Below, piece after piece: positions 49,407 through 60,280 of a DNA stretch of 64,000 bases (the stretch's first letter is position 1; each line of letters begins with the position of its first letter). Below the pieces are notes generated by a model. It was not told where the DNA came from. It saw nothing but the letters and a program-made list of their open reading frames with translations, and did not search any database. A program made the translations under genes and the position numbers. The stretch is from positions 1-64,000 of the forward strand of contig JAAALK010000123.1 of the NCBI GenBank assembly GCA_019279435.1. Reading direction: 5' to 3'. This DNA is from Zizania palustris (lineage: Eukaryota > Streptophyta > Magnoliopsida > Poales > Poaceae).

Positions 49407-50707
49407 ACCCTTGGACTAAAGGAACAGGCGAGGGTTTGCTTGCCCGGGGTAGCTATCAATACTGGCCTGGGTAGTTCACTTATGTCCAGGGCATTATTTT
49501 CCACAAAAGCAGTTGATATAAAGGAGTGGGTAGCTCCGGTGTCAAATAATACCACTGCAAGCGATGAATGAACCATAAACTTACCCATGACAATCTCTGG
49601 TGCGGCCTGGGCTTCCTCGGCGATGACGTGGTTCACCTTGGCGCGGACGGTGGGGTTGGAGGCGACGCCTTGAGCACGCTTGGGATGAGGGCACTGATGG
49701 GAGTAGTGTCCCTCCTGGCGGCAGTTGAAGCATACTACAGGCTTGCCATGCCTGTCTCTCAAAACTTCCGGCTTCTTGGCCGGGGCAGTTGGGACGGTTG
49801 GTGCGGCGGGAGCGGGACGAGGTTGGCTGGCTCCGGCATTAGCGGCTGGTGGCGCCGGACGATACACTGGGCGGGGGTGGTACTGCTGTGCTGGTGGAGG
49901 TGGAGCAAAACGGGGTCTCTGGGCCATGCCCTGGTTTTGCCTGAAGGCAATCATTCGCTTCTTCTTCAGGTCGACCTTGTTCTGCTGGGTCTCCTGCATG
50001 ATAGCCTTGTTCACCAACTTTTGGAAGTTGGTGAAATCTCCGGAGATAAGCTGTAGGGACAGCTCATCCTTCAGTCCCCGGAGGAACTTGGCCTGTCTGG
50101 CCGCATCCGTACGGACCTCCTCAGGTGCGTACCTGGCCAGACGGTTGAACTCGTGCAGGTACTCTGTGACAGACCTGCTTCCCTGCTGCAGGTCTCGGAA
50201 CTCTTGTTGCTTCTGGGCGATGATGCCGTCGGGGATGTGGGCGGCACGAAAGGCGGCCGAGAACTCTGCCCAAGTATGGGCGTGGCCCTCGGGCAGAGTC
50301 TCGCGGTGATTGTCCCACCATTCTGCGGCGGGACCATGAAGCTGGTGGGTGGCAAAGGCCACCCTCTCCTGCTCGGTGCAGGTCAGCAGATCGAGCTTCT
50401 TCTCGATAGCTCGCAACCAATCCCCAGCCTCCATGGGGTTGGTGGTGCTCGAGAAGGTCGGGGGGCGGACTCGGAGGAACTCCGAAAGCTGGGACGCGAG
50501 AGCGGGAGCTGGTGTGGCGGGTCGGGGCAGCTCGGGCTGTTGGTGGAGGCGGAAGAGATGAGCCTGCTGCTCCTGCATCTGCTGCTGCTGTTGCTTCTGG
50601 TTCAATAGGGCAGCAACCAACTGGTTCTGGGTGGCCATCATCTCGGCCAAAGTGGGGTGATTGGCGACCGAGGCTTGCCTTTGCCCGGTGGCTCCCCATT
50701 GTGGCAA
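49361..50707 (-). CDS. gag and protease of the Tekay/Del element
   Basis: A 448-codon frame. The N-terminus is Gln-rich (NQKQQQQQMQEQQ). The capsid part has RPPTFSSTTNPMEAGDWLRA and WWDNHRETLPEGHAHTWAEF ... RSVTEYLHEFNRLARYAP. A CCHC zinc knuckle follows (CFNCRQEGHYSHQCPHP). The frame then continues into the aspartic protease with active site VVLFDTGATHSFI. It breaks at about 49376-49378, at a run of three C on the plus strand; the homologous sequence continues in the pol frame, which in this lineage is expected to be one continuous gag-pol frame. Confidence 0.92.
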   Translation of the reverse strand: MPQWGATGQRQASVANHPTLAEMMATQNQLVAALLNQKQQQQQMQEQQAHLFRLHQQPELPRPATPAPALASQLSEFLRVRPPTFSSTTNPMEAGDWLRAIEKKLDLLTCTEQERVAFATHQLHGPAAEWWDNHRETLPEGHAHTWAEFSAAFRAAHIPDGIIAQKQQEFRDLQQGSRSVTEYLHEFNRLARYAPEEVRTDAARQAKFLRGLKDELSLQLISGDFTNFQKLVNKAIMQETQQNKVDLKKKRMIAFRQNQGMAQRPRFAPPPPAQQYHPRPVYRPAPPAANAGASQPRPAPAAPTVPTAPAKKPEVLRDRHGKPVVCFNCRQEGHYSHQCPHPKRAQGVASNPTVRAKVNHVIAEEAQAAPEIVMGKFMVHSSLAVVLFDTGATHSFISTAFVENNALDISELPRPVLIATPGKQTLACSFSPRVWVEIQGTIFGPTPF

Positions 50708-50938
50708 GTTGCCACTCTCGCCTCCGTTCTAAGGAGCGTCGGAACCCTGAGTGTTGGTCATCCTGGAGTTTTCAAGGTAGACACATTTATTTTAGTGAAC
50801 TTCTTTATATTTTATTTCAAAAGGGTACCGTTCTTGCGGTTACATTTATTGATTTCTTCATTCATGCCTTATGTTTTGACATGAATGCTAATACAAGCAA
50901 GCAAAAAATGAAAATAACAATCAACCGTATATCTACGT

Positions 50939-51751
50939 CTATGGCAGCTCGGGGGACGACTCGATCTCGGGCTCGTGGGAGACGGTCGGGGTCGAGGAGC
51001 TGGAGGGTCCGGCGGGCGGTGCGCTGCGGGAGATCCTCTTGGGCCTCACAGTGGGGATCTGAAGGGGTTTCTTCCTGCGAGGCGGAAGAGGCGCGATCTC
51101 CTCTATGTCCTTCTTCAATTCTCTGAGCTGCTGACGGAGCTGGGTGTGGACCATGGCGCCCTGGCGTAGGAGCTCGTTCTGACGCCTCAACTCCTCCACC
51201 TCAAGAGTCAACAGAGGGTTCTGCTCAAGTTGTCGACGAAGCTCGGCATTCTCACGGGTCAGGTTCTCCGAAGTGTGGCGGTAGAAGTCGATGGTGTCGT
51301 GCTGGCTGTCTGCGTCGAGGACGGCCTCTGTGTGGAGGTTGTCCATGGCCTCCAAGAGTCTCATCGTGCGGGTGATGGCGGAGTTGCTCTGTGTGAGGGG
51401 GCTGATGTAGATGCTGCGGAGACTCCCGGGTGTGCGCATGGGCATGAAGCGGTAGACGGTGTCGCGGAGGTGGCAGTCGTATACCAGTCGAAGCTCGGCG
51501 AGGGACTGAAGAGCGGCTCGCTGGCTAGCCACCACGAATGAAGGTCCTCCAACTCTATGGGTGTAGAAGGGTGGCTGCGTGGAGGAGGGGCGGATCACAA
51601 CCGTGACCTCGCAGTAGCTCTCGTTCGCATCGGGAAAGATCCCGTGGAACGCAGGCTCATGGGGAAACCCCAAAAAGTCGACGAGCACGCGAAGCTCGCG
51701 GATGAATCCGGCCTCGTCACGAAGAGTCCCGCTCATGGTGTGAACCGGCAT
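50939..51751 (-). CDS. Extra open frame between 5' LTR and gag of the Tekay/Del element
   Basis: A 270-codon frame lies in the same sense as gag and starts within 140 bases of the primer-binding site; a second Met (MSGTLRDEAG) lies five residues in. The first half (about 1-150) looks globular, with FIRELRVLVDFLGFPHEP and LRLVYDCHLRDTVYRFMP. The second half (about 165-225) is a leucine/glutamine-rich coiled coil (NAELRRQLEQNPLLTLEVEE), followed by a basic, Pro/Ser-rich tail with KPLQIPTVRPKRISR. I recognise no catalytic motif. Comparable frames occur before gag in some grass elements of this group. Its position suggests it is translated from the genomic RNA upstream of gag, or from a spliced form. 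Function unknown. Confidence 0.7.
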   Translation of the reverse strand: MPVHTMSGTLRDEAGFIRELRVLVDFLGFPHEPAFHGIFPDANESYCEVTVVIRPSSTQPPFYTHRVGGPSFVVASQRAALQSLAELRLVYDCHLRDTVYRFMPMRTPGSLRSIYISPLTQSNSAITRTMRLLEAMDNLHTEAVLDADSQHDTIDFYRHTSENLTRENAELRRQLEQNPLLTLEVEELRRQNELLRQGAMVHTQLRQQLRELKKDIEEIAPLPPRRKKPLQIPTVRPKRISRSAPPAGPSSSSTPTVSHEPEIESSPELP

Positions 51752-51874
51752 CTACAAAAGAGAGAAAATTTTTGTGAAAACCTCGGAAGATGAGAGGATA
51801 AGCAGTGTTTGTAAGAAAATATAGTAAATATAGGTCCTAAGGTCAGGTCTGTTTGGCTTCCTACAGTCAAGTCG

Positions 51875-51886
51875 GCTCTGATACCA
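51875..51886 (-). other. Primer-binding site (initiator-Met tRNA)
   Basis: The minus strand reads TGGTATCAGAGC, the standard plant initiator-Met tRNA complement, three bases inside the 5' LTR. Confidence 0.95.
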
Positions 51887-51889
51887 TCT

Positions 51890-54800
51890 TGTCGCGCCCC
51901 GATTTAATAAATCAGGACTTTATTGAAATTCCATAGAAAATCAATAAAACAAGACGTTCATCATGCGACCTCGTACAATACGGGCAATCATTCACGGTTC
52001 GTAGACCGCATTAATACAAAAGTGAATAAAGATGAAGAGAAACTAATAAAACAAGGGTCCTAGATGAACGCCTCCTTCCAGTCTCGCCTTGACTGGGTCG
52101 CTACTCCAGACCTTCATCCTCCTCGTAGTAGACGGGCTCTGATGTTGTAAGTCAACGGGGTGAGTACATATGTACTCAGCAAGCCACCGAATGCAGGTAT
52201 AATGCAAGATAATAACAAGGGAGATAGTGGCTAATTTTGCGGATGCAGCATAATTGTAAAGCTTTAAATGAGAGCAATTTATTAGTACGGAAAAGTAAAC
52301 ATGTGCATGTGTATCATCATCTTCTAACTCGAGGGGTACAGTCAGCCCCACCTCGCTCAACAGTCCTTACGTGCCATGAATAACTCGACCATTCAAACAA
52401 TTGTAAACTAACTGCGAGTAGTCACACAACCCGCCCTTGACCGTGGGCTCGGCTTTTCGAAAAGATTGATTTACTCTGATCAGAGATGTACCACTGTACC
52501 CACAAGGCACGCACTCATCACCTACACCGAAGTGTAACGAGATGACCCATCACACGGGAACTCGTGCCAAAACCTTCCATATAGTCCTCCCCGACCCAAT
52601 AGCACCCTCTTATGTGTTTCATATGGTGTCCCGACGCATCGGAGCCCCACCATACCCCCCCTTGAGCCTCGTCGGTACAAGTCGCCCGCAGGCTAGCCCC
52701 TTGCCCCCTCCTCTATGGTGCATCGAGCCGGAGCATTCCATACTTCTAGTTAGGACTTACCCATTAGACTTGTGGTTGGTACGGAAGTGCTTTGCAACAG
52801 ATCCCGCAGACCGGTCCTTATAGTGCCCCGGGTGCGACAAACCAGTGCCCGAGCTTGCACCCGGAACCCACCATACTTATAACCTAGCTAACTCCAACAG
52901 AGTCCAGAGACGAGAATAACAGGGAAATTCATATACAGAATCCAGCTATCTACGACTCGTTCTTTTTAACCTATAGCAGTTGTGTCGGTACATTGGGCAC
53001 TAGCTAATACTTTATAGTAGAGTGACAAGGAGTTAAGGCTCAATAAGCATGGCTTGGGTTTGCACACAAGGACAGGGATCTAATAAATATAAGTGTAAGG
53101 CTTGAGTATTTGACTAATGCAATATTAACCTATGGGTTATAGCGATAAGTTATTAAAACATGGGCTCAATTATGATCAACTGTTTCCACAGAGATGGTCG
53201 ATGACTTGCCTTGATCAGCAAAGGGGGATGGAGGAACCTCGGGTAGAACTCCTGCTCCTCGACGAACTCGTAGTCTTCTCGATACGGAAAATATATAAAC
53301 AACACATTCAATAAAAACATCACCAAACAAAACATACAAGTTTTATGATCTAATCATGTGATTTGAGCTTTATTATTCTTGTGTTACTTTTAATAATATT
53401 AAAAGTTAAGTTTTAGAGGTTTTTATTAATTCTTTTCCTGAATTATTAATTTATCCCTAAGAGGTTTTTATTTATTTAATCCATAAGTTTATTTTGTGCT
53501 AAGATATCATACTGTTTTTATGGCATTGATGTGTAGAGAATAATTTTCTGGATTTAACAAAATTTGAATGGTGAAATTTGGAGTTAAAATGAGCAAGATA
53601 TGAATTTTTGAAGTTTAAACTATTTTCTGGATTTTATTTAAACTGAAAACAGTCCCTGGTCCACGGTGAACCAGGTTCACCGTGAACCCGTGGCTATGCG
53701 CGTGGACCCGAGCGATCTAGACCGTTGGATCTGGATCCAGCGGCCAGATGCGTGGCGGGTGGGTTTAATGAAATTGGACGGCTCAGATTAAAACGTGGCA
53801 AAAGGGTATACGTGGACACACCAGATTGATCCTGGGGTTCAAGTAACGATCGACGACTGCGATCGCCCCGTACCCCTTTGACTGCGATCGTGCGGCTCAG
53901 ATGGAATCCGGCACGGCACGCGCTAAGGGGTCGAGTACCGCCTTCGTCTCCGGCGACGGCGGGCTCGGGTGCGGCCACGGCGGCGACGGCGAGGGCCTAG
54001 GGGCCTAGCTAGGGCCAAAAATGGAACGCGGGGAGGATGGCGATCACGATGGTACCTCTGGCGGCGACGGAGGGCGACGGACGGTGGCCGGCGGCGAGGG
54101 TAGACGAAGTAGAGCGTTCGGGTGTTTGTCGGCGACGGCGATCCGGCGGTGTCCACGGCCAACGGAGGGGTGGCCGAGGACGGGCGGTGGTCGACGATCA
54201 CTCCGGTGGCGGTGGCTAGGGCGAAGGGGGTCGGGATCGACGGCGATCGCTCGCCGGAGGTGGAGTAGAGCCGAAGCTCGAAGAAGAGGGCGACGACGCT
54301 CTAGAAGGCTTCGGTTAGGGCTTAGGAGGTGTGGGCGGAGTGCGGTGAGCCGAGGGGTTTTTATAGGGGTCACCGGCGATGTATAAGGCAGGGCAAACGG
54401 AGGAAACCCGAAGGGTTCCTTTTTTGCGCCGGCGAGGGTTCCATCTGCGTGGGCGAGCTTCCATTCTTGCTAAAACGCGTGGCATGAAGATGGAAGGGGG
54501 TCGTCGTGGTCCAAGGAAGGGCGTCCGAGGTGGATCCGAGCGGATCGGGGCGGCCGGCGGCGAGGGAAGGAAAGGGATCGCCGGGAAAGGAAGGGGGATC
54601 CCCTTCCAACGAAGAAGACGATGCTGACAGGTGGCCCCCACTTGTCAGCGGGCGCAACAGAAAAGGAAAACACTATAGGCGGGCCACGACTGTCAGCGGG
54701 CGAAAGGGGCGGGGCTGAGGCTGACTGGTGGGGCCGTGGTGGGCGCGAGCGGGTGAGAGACGAGGGGAGCGGCGCCGACAGGCGGGACCCACCGGTCAGT

Positions 54801-55129
54801 GGCTCATGAATGGGCTGGGCCGGGCTGAGGGAGGATTCGGGGTTGAGGCCCTTTAAAGATTAAAATTGTTTTCTGATTTAAAATAATTCCAGTAATTCAT
54901 TTATTTGATCAAGGGTTGAATCACTGTGGATAAAAATTTGTAAAAATTCCTAAAATTATATTTTGGTCTTTAGTTCATCTCATAAATTTTTCTAGTCCAA
55001 ATTTTGAGTATTTCTCCCTGTTTGGCTTTATTTGGGTTCTTTTGTGAATTTCCCTTTAATAATAAATCCAAAAATGATTTAAATAATACTTTCTTTTTAT
55101 TTATTTCTTTTAATTTCTGGGGTGTTACA
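51890..55129 (-). repeat. 5' LTR of the Tekay/Del element
   Basis: It is 3240 bp with TG/CA ends, followed by the target duplication CCTAC at 55130-55134. It holds the promoter for the minus-strand transcript. A perfect hairpin, CACGGTGAACC-A-GGTTCACCGTG, lies at 53662-53684. Confidence 0.95.
54357..54367 (-). promoter_or_regulatory. TATA box in the 5' LTR of the Tekay/Del element
   Basis: The minus strand reads CTATAAAAACC here, in a GC-rich setting; the same site occurs at about 45475-45485 in the other LTR. A transcript would start some 25-35 bases further along the minus strand and leave a leader of over 2 kb before the primer-binding site. Confidence 0.6.
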
Positions 55130-55189
55130 CCTACGGAAGCTGATATAATTTGGCCCCTATTAAGGAAAAACTTATTCCCCAACAGGGGC

Positions 55190-55277
55190 AAACAATAAAA
55201 ATACACACTAATTAATAATTTCTTAGTACCTGAAATTATGTCTAAAATGATTTGTTTTTCTATACCGGATGGAGTAC
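55190..55277. mobile_element. Right part of the interrupted Stowaway-like MITE
   Basis: It continues the MITE begun at 42008: AATACACACTAATTAATAAT, ATGTCTAAAATGATTTG, then the terminus CCGGATGGAG before TA. Joined, the two parts give about 256 bp, the same size as 40435-40691. Confidence 0.8.
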
Positions 55278-56545
55278 TGTGCCCACGAAAAACAACAAAT
55301 TAATCTAGAATTATGTAAAAGTGTAAAAAAGCATATATGTCAATCCACCAAATAAAAAACTGTGAAAACTAAAGTTTGCAGTATTTTTTATTACAACTAC
55401 CTCTATTTTATAATATAAGTCATTTTACTTTTTTCAAAGTCAAATTTATTCAATCTTGACCAAATTAAAATAAAAATATATTAATATTGACAATGTCAAA
55501 TAAATACAATATTAAAACATAATTAATTATTAATTTAATAAAACTAATTTGATGCTATAATTATCAGTATATCCCGATCTTTTCATAAAATTGGTAAAAA
55601 ATAAATAAGTTTGATTTTTTTATATTGTGAAACAGAAGAAATATTCAATTTTAGACTATACGTTGTGTTACTAGACAACCGATAAACAACAAAACCTAAT
55701 AAAAATTGTTTTCTACGGTAATTTCCCCTCCAAACATGGAAAAATGATGATTTCCTAGCAATGACATGTGGATAATATAAACCAATACCAGGTGAGTTTA
55801 GATAATAAACAATCAAGGTACGTACGAGCAGCTTCTCAAAGTCAAAATTTTACCGCAGAAGTGAACTTTCCCCAAGTCTGGGTGGATCGGAGGCGGAGCT
55901 CTCGACGTCGAGTCGTCGACGACCTCCGCACTGCCGCCACGAACACGGACTCCGGCGGGGCGGCGCGCCATGCATGGCCAGACCAGACCGACAACCCGCT
56001 GTAATTCCTCGCGGCCGTACGCGGACGATTCCAGCGTGTCTCACGTGGCATTCGGACGATCGTGGCCGTCCATGGAGTGAGCGGTTTTCCCGCGAAAAGG
56101 CGGGCGGCGAGGGGAGACTGCGACCAACCGAAATGCGGCTCGCTTCCTGCTCGAATCCGAGAGCCCGGAAAAAGTACACGCGGTTCTTGGAATCCACCGG
56201 TATTTGATCCCACGTCACCTTCACAAACCTTCTCCATGGCCCCTGGTTTTTGCGACTTACTGTATATTAATATTGCGCCACCGTCTCCTTCCTCCTCCTG
56301 GTAGCTAGCTGGTCCTCGTTCGTTCCTGCTCCTTATCCAGCTGCTTCGTCGTCCCCCCCGCGCACACTGTTTCTTGGCTTGTCTCTCTCCGTCGTCGTCG
56401 TCTTATTCTTCCTCGGCGAGAGCAAGATTTGAGGTTTTTTCGGTGAGGCGTGTCCGTGGGAGGAAATTTTTGGCCGGAGAGGCGGCGTTTTTGAGTGGTG
56501 GTGGTGTTTGAGCCTTTGAGGTGGATTGGGCTGTGTCGTCGGTCG
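55278..56545. other. Upstream region of the cysteine oxidase gene
   Basis: A Stowaway-like MITE lies at about 55398-55640 (CTACCTCTATTTTATAATAT and decayed right end). From 55850 the sequence becomes GC-rich. A TATA-like GTATATTAA at 56262-56270, some 280 bases before the start codon, is the best core-promoter candidate. No other gene is seen. Confidence 0.45.
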
Positions 56546-58065
56546 ATGAAGGTGGTGGAGGGGAGCAGCGGAGCGGTGGAGGCTAAGAGGCGGAGGGAGG
56601 CGAAGGGGAGGCGGAGGTCGGGCGGCGGCGGCGGCGGTGGAGGAGGAGGTGCGGTGGTGCGGCGCACGAGGAGGCGCGTCCTCCTGCGGCCGGAGCCGGC
56701 ACCTCTTCTCCAGCGTCTGTTCGCGGCGTGCCGCGACGTGTTCCGTGGCCCCGGCACCGTGCCGTCGTCCGCCGACGTCGACCTCATCCGCGGCATCCTC
56801 GGTACGGTATACATACATGACCGCGCCTCTCTCGCCCGCCGGCGCCGGCGCGCCGGCGCCAGCGCATCCGCATTGCGTCGCTAACGATGGACCTCGATGT
56901 GGTTGCATGCAGACAAGATGGGCCCTGGAGACGTCAACCTGAGCGCGGAGCACAACTTCTTCAAGGCCACCGACGCCGCCGCGCTGCAGCACCCTCTCAC
57001 CATCACTCGGACCACCATCTACACGTGCAGAAACTTCTCGGTAAGAAACCACTATGCTAGTACTAAACTACTAATCAACTCGTGAGCTAGCTGCCGCAGA
57101 AACCGATCGACGTACATCGGTACATACGTGGTCCGGCCAAATCTTAGATTTGGTATCTCGATAGATCGAGCTCACCTAGCCTAGCCTAGCTAGCCTGCAC
57201 GCATTTTGCACGCCGGATCGAACGAGTGAGCTGAATTGAATGTCAATGGCTAAGTTGGTTACGCACGTTGTTTCCATTGATGCAGATAGTGATATTTTTC
57301 CTGCCCCCAACAGCGGTCATCCCTCTCCACAACCACCCTGGGATGACGGTGTTCAGCAAGCTGCTGCTCGGCTCGCTGCACATCAAGTCGTACGATTGGG
57401 CCGACCCTGCCGTCTTCGTCGGCTCCACTCCCGACGATCGCCGTAAGCATATATAGCTGACCTTGATGTCTGTCGTCGCTCCGATGGGCGAATGCAACAT
57501 GTCGTCGATCGGGCAGACACTAGCAGCTAGCTAGCTAGCTTGCTTATGGCCGGCGCCGCCCAAGCAAAGCTCCGATCCCCGCTCTGGCTGACTAGCGAGG
57601 TCGTGGTTTTGCAGTGAGGCTGGCGGAGGTGGTGCTCGACGCCGGATTCAGCGCGCCGAGCGACACGCTGGTGCTGTACCCGAACTCCGGTGGGAACATG
57701 CACCGGTTCACCGCCGCGATGCCGTGCGCCTTCCTCGACGTCCTCGGCCCGCCCTACTCCGAGGACCGCGACTGCACCTACTACCAGGACTTCCCCTACT
57801 CCCATTGCCCAAGTGAGCCGCCAGACGCTAGCTAGCTACTGTCTTCATCTCCATCACAGTTGATATCATCGGAATGCACACGCTGACCATGTCTAGCCGC
57901 TCGTCGTCTCGATCGTGTGTCGATACAGGTGACATCGCCGAGCTACATCACGGCAGCGACGACGACGGCCAGATGAGGAGCAGGCTGGGGTGGCTGAAAG
58001 AGATGGCCATGCCCAAGGATCTGGAGATGTACGAGATGCCGTACAGAGGACCACCCATCTTGTAG
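56546..58065 (+). CDS. Plant cysteine oxidase (PCO), thiol dioxygenase of the N-degron oxygen-sensing pathway
   Basis: Five exons (56546-56801, 56913-57040, 57286-57442, 57615-57812, 57929-58065) give 291 codons with no break. The N-terminus is basic (EAKRRREAKGRRR) with a poly-Gly tract. The cupin core holds the iron ligands in PLHNHPGM (His143, His145) and GGNMHRF (His210), spaced as in Arabidopsis PCO4. Other family marks are DVNLSAEHNFF, LHIKSYDWADP, PYSEDRDCTYYQDFPY and the end PYRGPPIL. PCOs use O2 to oxidise N-terminal cysteine of group VII ERF factors and thereby start their arginylation and proteasomal decay; low oxygen stabilises these factors and hypoxia genes turn on. An in-frame ATG at 56495 is an alternative start. 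Which PCO clade it belongs to was not resolved. Confidence 0.93.
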
Positions 58066-59994
58066 AACGCAAGCACAAGCACAACGACACCGGCGGCATA
58101 CAGGATTACAGTTACAGATCGAGGCAGCAGCTAGCTGAAGTGACCAGCTGCTGCATGCAGCAGTGCATCCTCGCTCGTGATCCAAGTCTTGATCTCATAT
58201 AGAGTTTTCTGTAGCGAGACATACATGCCCTGTCTCTCTTAATTTGGACCATTTTGTTCAGGCTAATTACGACGTGTGAGTACATATTGACAAGCATGTG
58301 TACCTGCAAAATGTCTCGATCGATGCATGGTGTGTGTGTGTTCTTCGATCTTTTGATGATTTAACACTCCAGAAGTTCACGGATCACCTGTGCAGTGCTT
58401 GCATGCATGCTTATACAGAGAACGATAAGGGCCCGGCAGCCACTGCAGTACAGTGGTCGTTGTTAAGTCAGGTAGGTGTGAGTTGGTGCAGTTTTGTCAT
58501 GTTTTCATAATACCCTGCTCCGAATTATCTCTGGTTTCAAACAAAAAAAAAGGTACGGAGTTCTGAAGAGAAATCTGGGGGTGAAATGGCTTGTCCGGAT
58601 CTAGAACTATATATATAATTTTACGGAAACTTGACTGGCCATTGATTTGGACGTTAAATTAGTTTTTTTAAGACGATCTCAGTTTCTACGAGTGATATCT
58701 TATTCTCCCATCTTTTGTTATAGACAACACTCGTAAATGCTATATCACTCTATTTTCAATAGATAATTTATTGAAAATAAATTTGTATCCTCACGTACCT
58801 CTCTCAATCCACTTTACTTTTCTTGAATATGGTATTATGGTGTGGATCTAGAACTCGTTTTAACGATTTACCCTTTCTAATTTGTATTACTAACTAATTA
58901 AAATAATAACAAAAATTATTTTCAATCTTGCATGCACACATATCAAGAGGCTATGATTTATTCTACCGTTTGGCCGATCCTAACCAATAGTTTTTATGAG
59001 TGATATTTTGGATGAAAAAAGAGAGTAAAACATTGTCTATAGACGAGTTTATTTAGAAAATATTTTCATCAATCATCTGTCTTTTCTCTTTCAATCTCCT
59101 CGTTTGTTTTTTTGTTATTGTGAAGAGCATGAGACATAATTTTTATGATTTTTTTCTTTCTTTATTAACTTGCTACATTATTTTTTTCTCACACGTACAA
59201 TCATATTTAATACTATGATACTATGAATATTTAAAACTATAAGGGTTTCTTTGTAGGGTTATTTTACAATTCTTGAAGAGGTACCATATTTTTAGTGTTA
59301 ATTTTGATATCTCCTGGTACCTCATATGTCGGGTACTAAAATTAATACTGAAAATGTGATACCTCCTTAAGTATCGTAAAATTTCTGTTCTTTGTAACAC
59401 AGAAATTTCATAGGATTTTATAGGATTTAGTACAAATCCTCTGTTTTTTTCAAAATTCTTTTGGAAGACATAAATATTAGGATTAGGATGCATTAAAATC
59501 TCATGTTATCTCCGGTTTGAACCTTAGTCCAAGAAACCATCACCTCGATTCCTCGCTCGCAAAAAACAATCTTGCAGTTTTAGCTGCTAGCAAGCCAGCT
59601 GATCGTACATATTTGGGAGACCGAGACCTGGTGTGATCTATCGGTCGAGTCGTTGCTTAACAAAACCAAGCTGCTGAAATTAGCCCCCAAGTGGCGACAT
59701 GATGTATAGCCGTCACAGCGGTACGGTCACGTGGTAAGCCTGGAGCAGGCCGGAACAGCACACCGTTTCGCGGTGCTCGTTGGTTTCAACCTACGGAAAC
59801 AGCATGCGGATGGATAGCTCACAGCTTGGGACACGTACCGCACGCACGCACGCCAACTTGTTCGTCTCGATGGGATGCCCGGCGCCAGCGCGAGGCACGG
59901 CCCCTTTCGAAGAAATGAGGTCCCTACATAATTGGCTCGATAGAGGATAGTAATCTCCTTTGGTACCATCAGATTTCGATCCAAGATGTGTTTA
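58066..59994. other. Intergenic, no gene recognised
   Basis: The first 150-250 bases are probably the 3' UTR of the cysteine oxidase gene. The rest is AT-rich with ACTCGTA/TACGAGT-type relics at 58680-59060. A short GC-rich patch at 59700-59900 has no recognisable protein. Confidence 0.45.
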
Positions 59995-60280
59995 GGGCAT
60001 CCACAATGACTATATTTCAAATAGCATTAAAGTGGAACTTACAAAAAGTTGGTATTTATTAGTGCCACGTGTACAATGGAAGAAATTAAAAATGTAGTAT
60101 TAAATTAGACCCAATTTGTGGTAGGACCCACAAAAAGTTGACACTATTTCTTATGGCTACACTTTAAACTTAAAGTGTATTTTAAGTTTTTTGTTTATTA
60201 TTGACTCCACAATATATAAAACTAGCAACAAAATTATATTTAATGCTTAAAGTCATTTTTTATTCACATTTGGATGCCCC
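59995..60280. mobile_element. MITE with GGGCATCCA ends
   Basis: The left end GGGCATCCACAATGAC is matched by the inverted right end GGGGCATCCAAATGTG, about 286 bp apart. A hAT element is inserted exactly at its right terminus. Confidence 0.75.

Larger units (their letters stand above)
43017..55129 (-). mobile_element. Full-length Tekay/Del-type chromovirus (Ty3/gypsy)
   Basis: The LTRs of about 3.2 kb (43017-46246 and 51890-55129) start TGTCGCGCCCCG and end GGGGTGTTACA. The target duplication CCTAC is perfect (43012-43016 and 55130-55134). The primer-binding site complements initiator-Met tRNA, and the polypurine tract AAGGGGGATAGGAT lies next to the 3' LTR. The minus-strand order is an extra open frame, gag-protease, reverse transcriptase-RNase H-integrase, and a chromodomain. 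The very long LTRs and chromodomain point to the Tekay/Del lineage. The LTRs differ by several substitutions and two larger indels, so this copy is older than the Tat-like element. Confidence 0.95.
42176..55184. mobile_element. LTR-type insertion (probable solo LTR) in a MITE, itself split by the Tekay/Del element
   Basis: The terminal bases TGTTG (42176) and CCCCAACA (ending 55184) are flanked by the direct repeat GGGGC at 42171-42175 and 55185-55189. Removing 43017-55134 leaves about 891 bp of LTR-like sequence with no coding domain. It is therefore best read as a solo LTR, left by recombination between the two LTRs of a former element. Its sequence is rich in CTTCGGAG-type words like the Tat-like element, but it is not the same family. 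The orientation is unknown. Confidence 0.78.
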
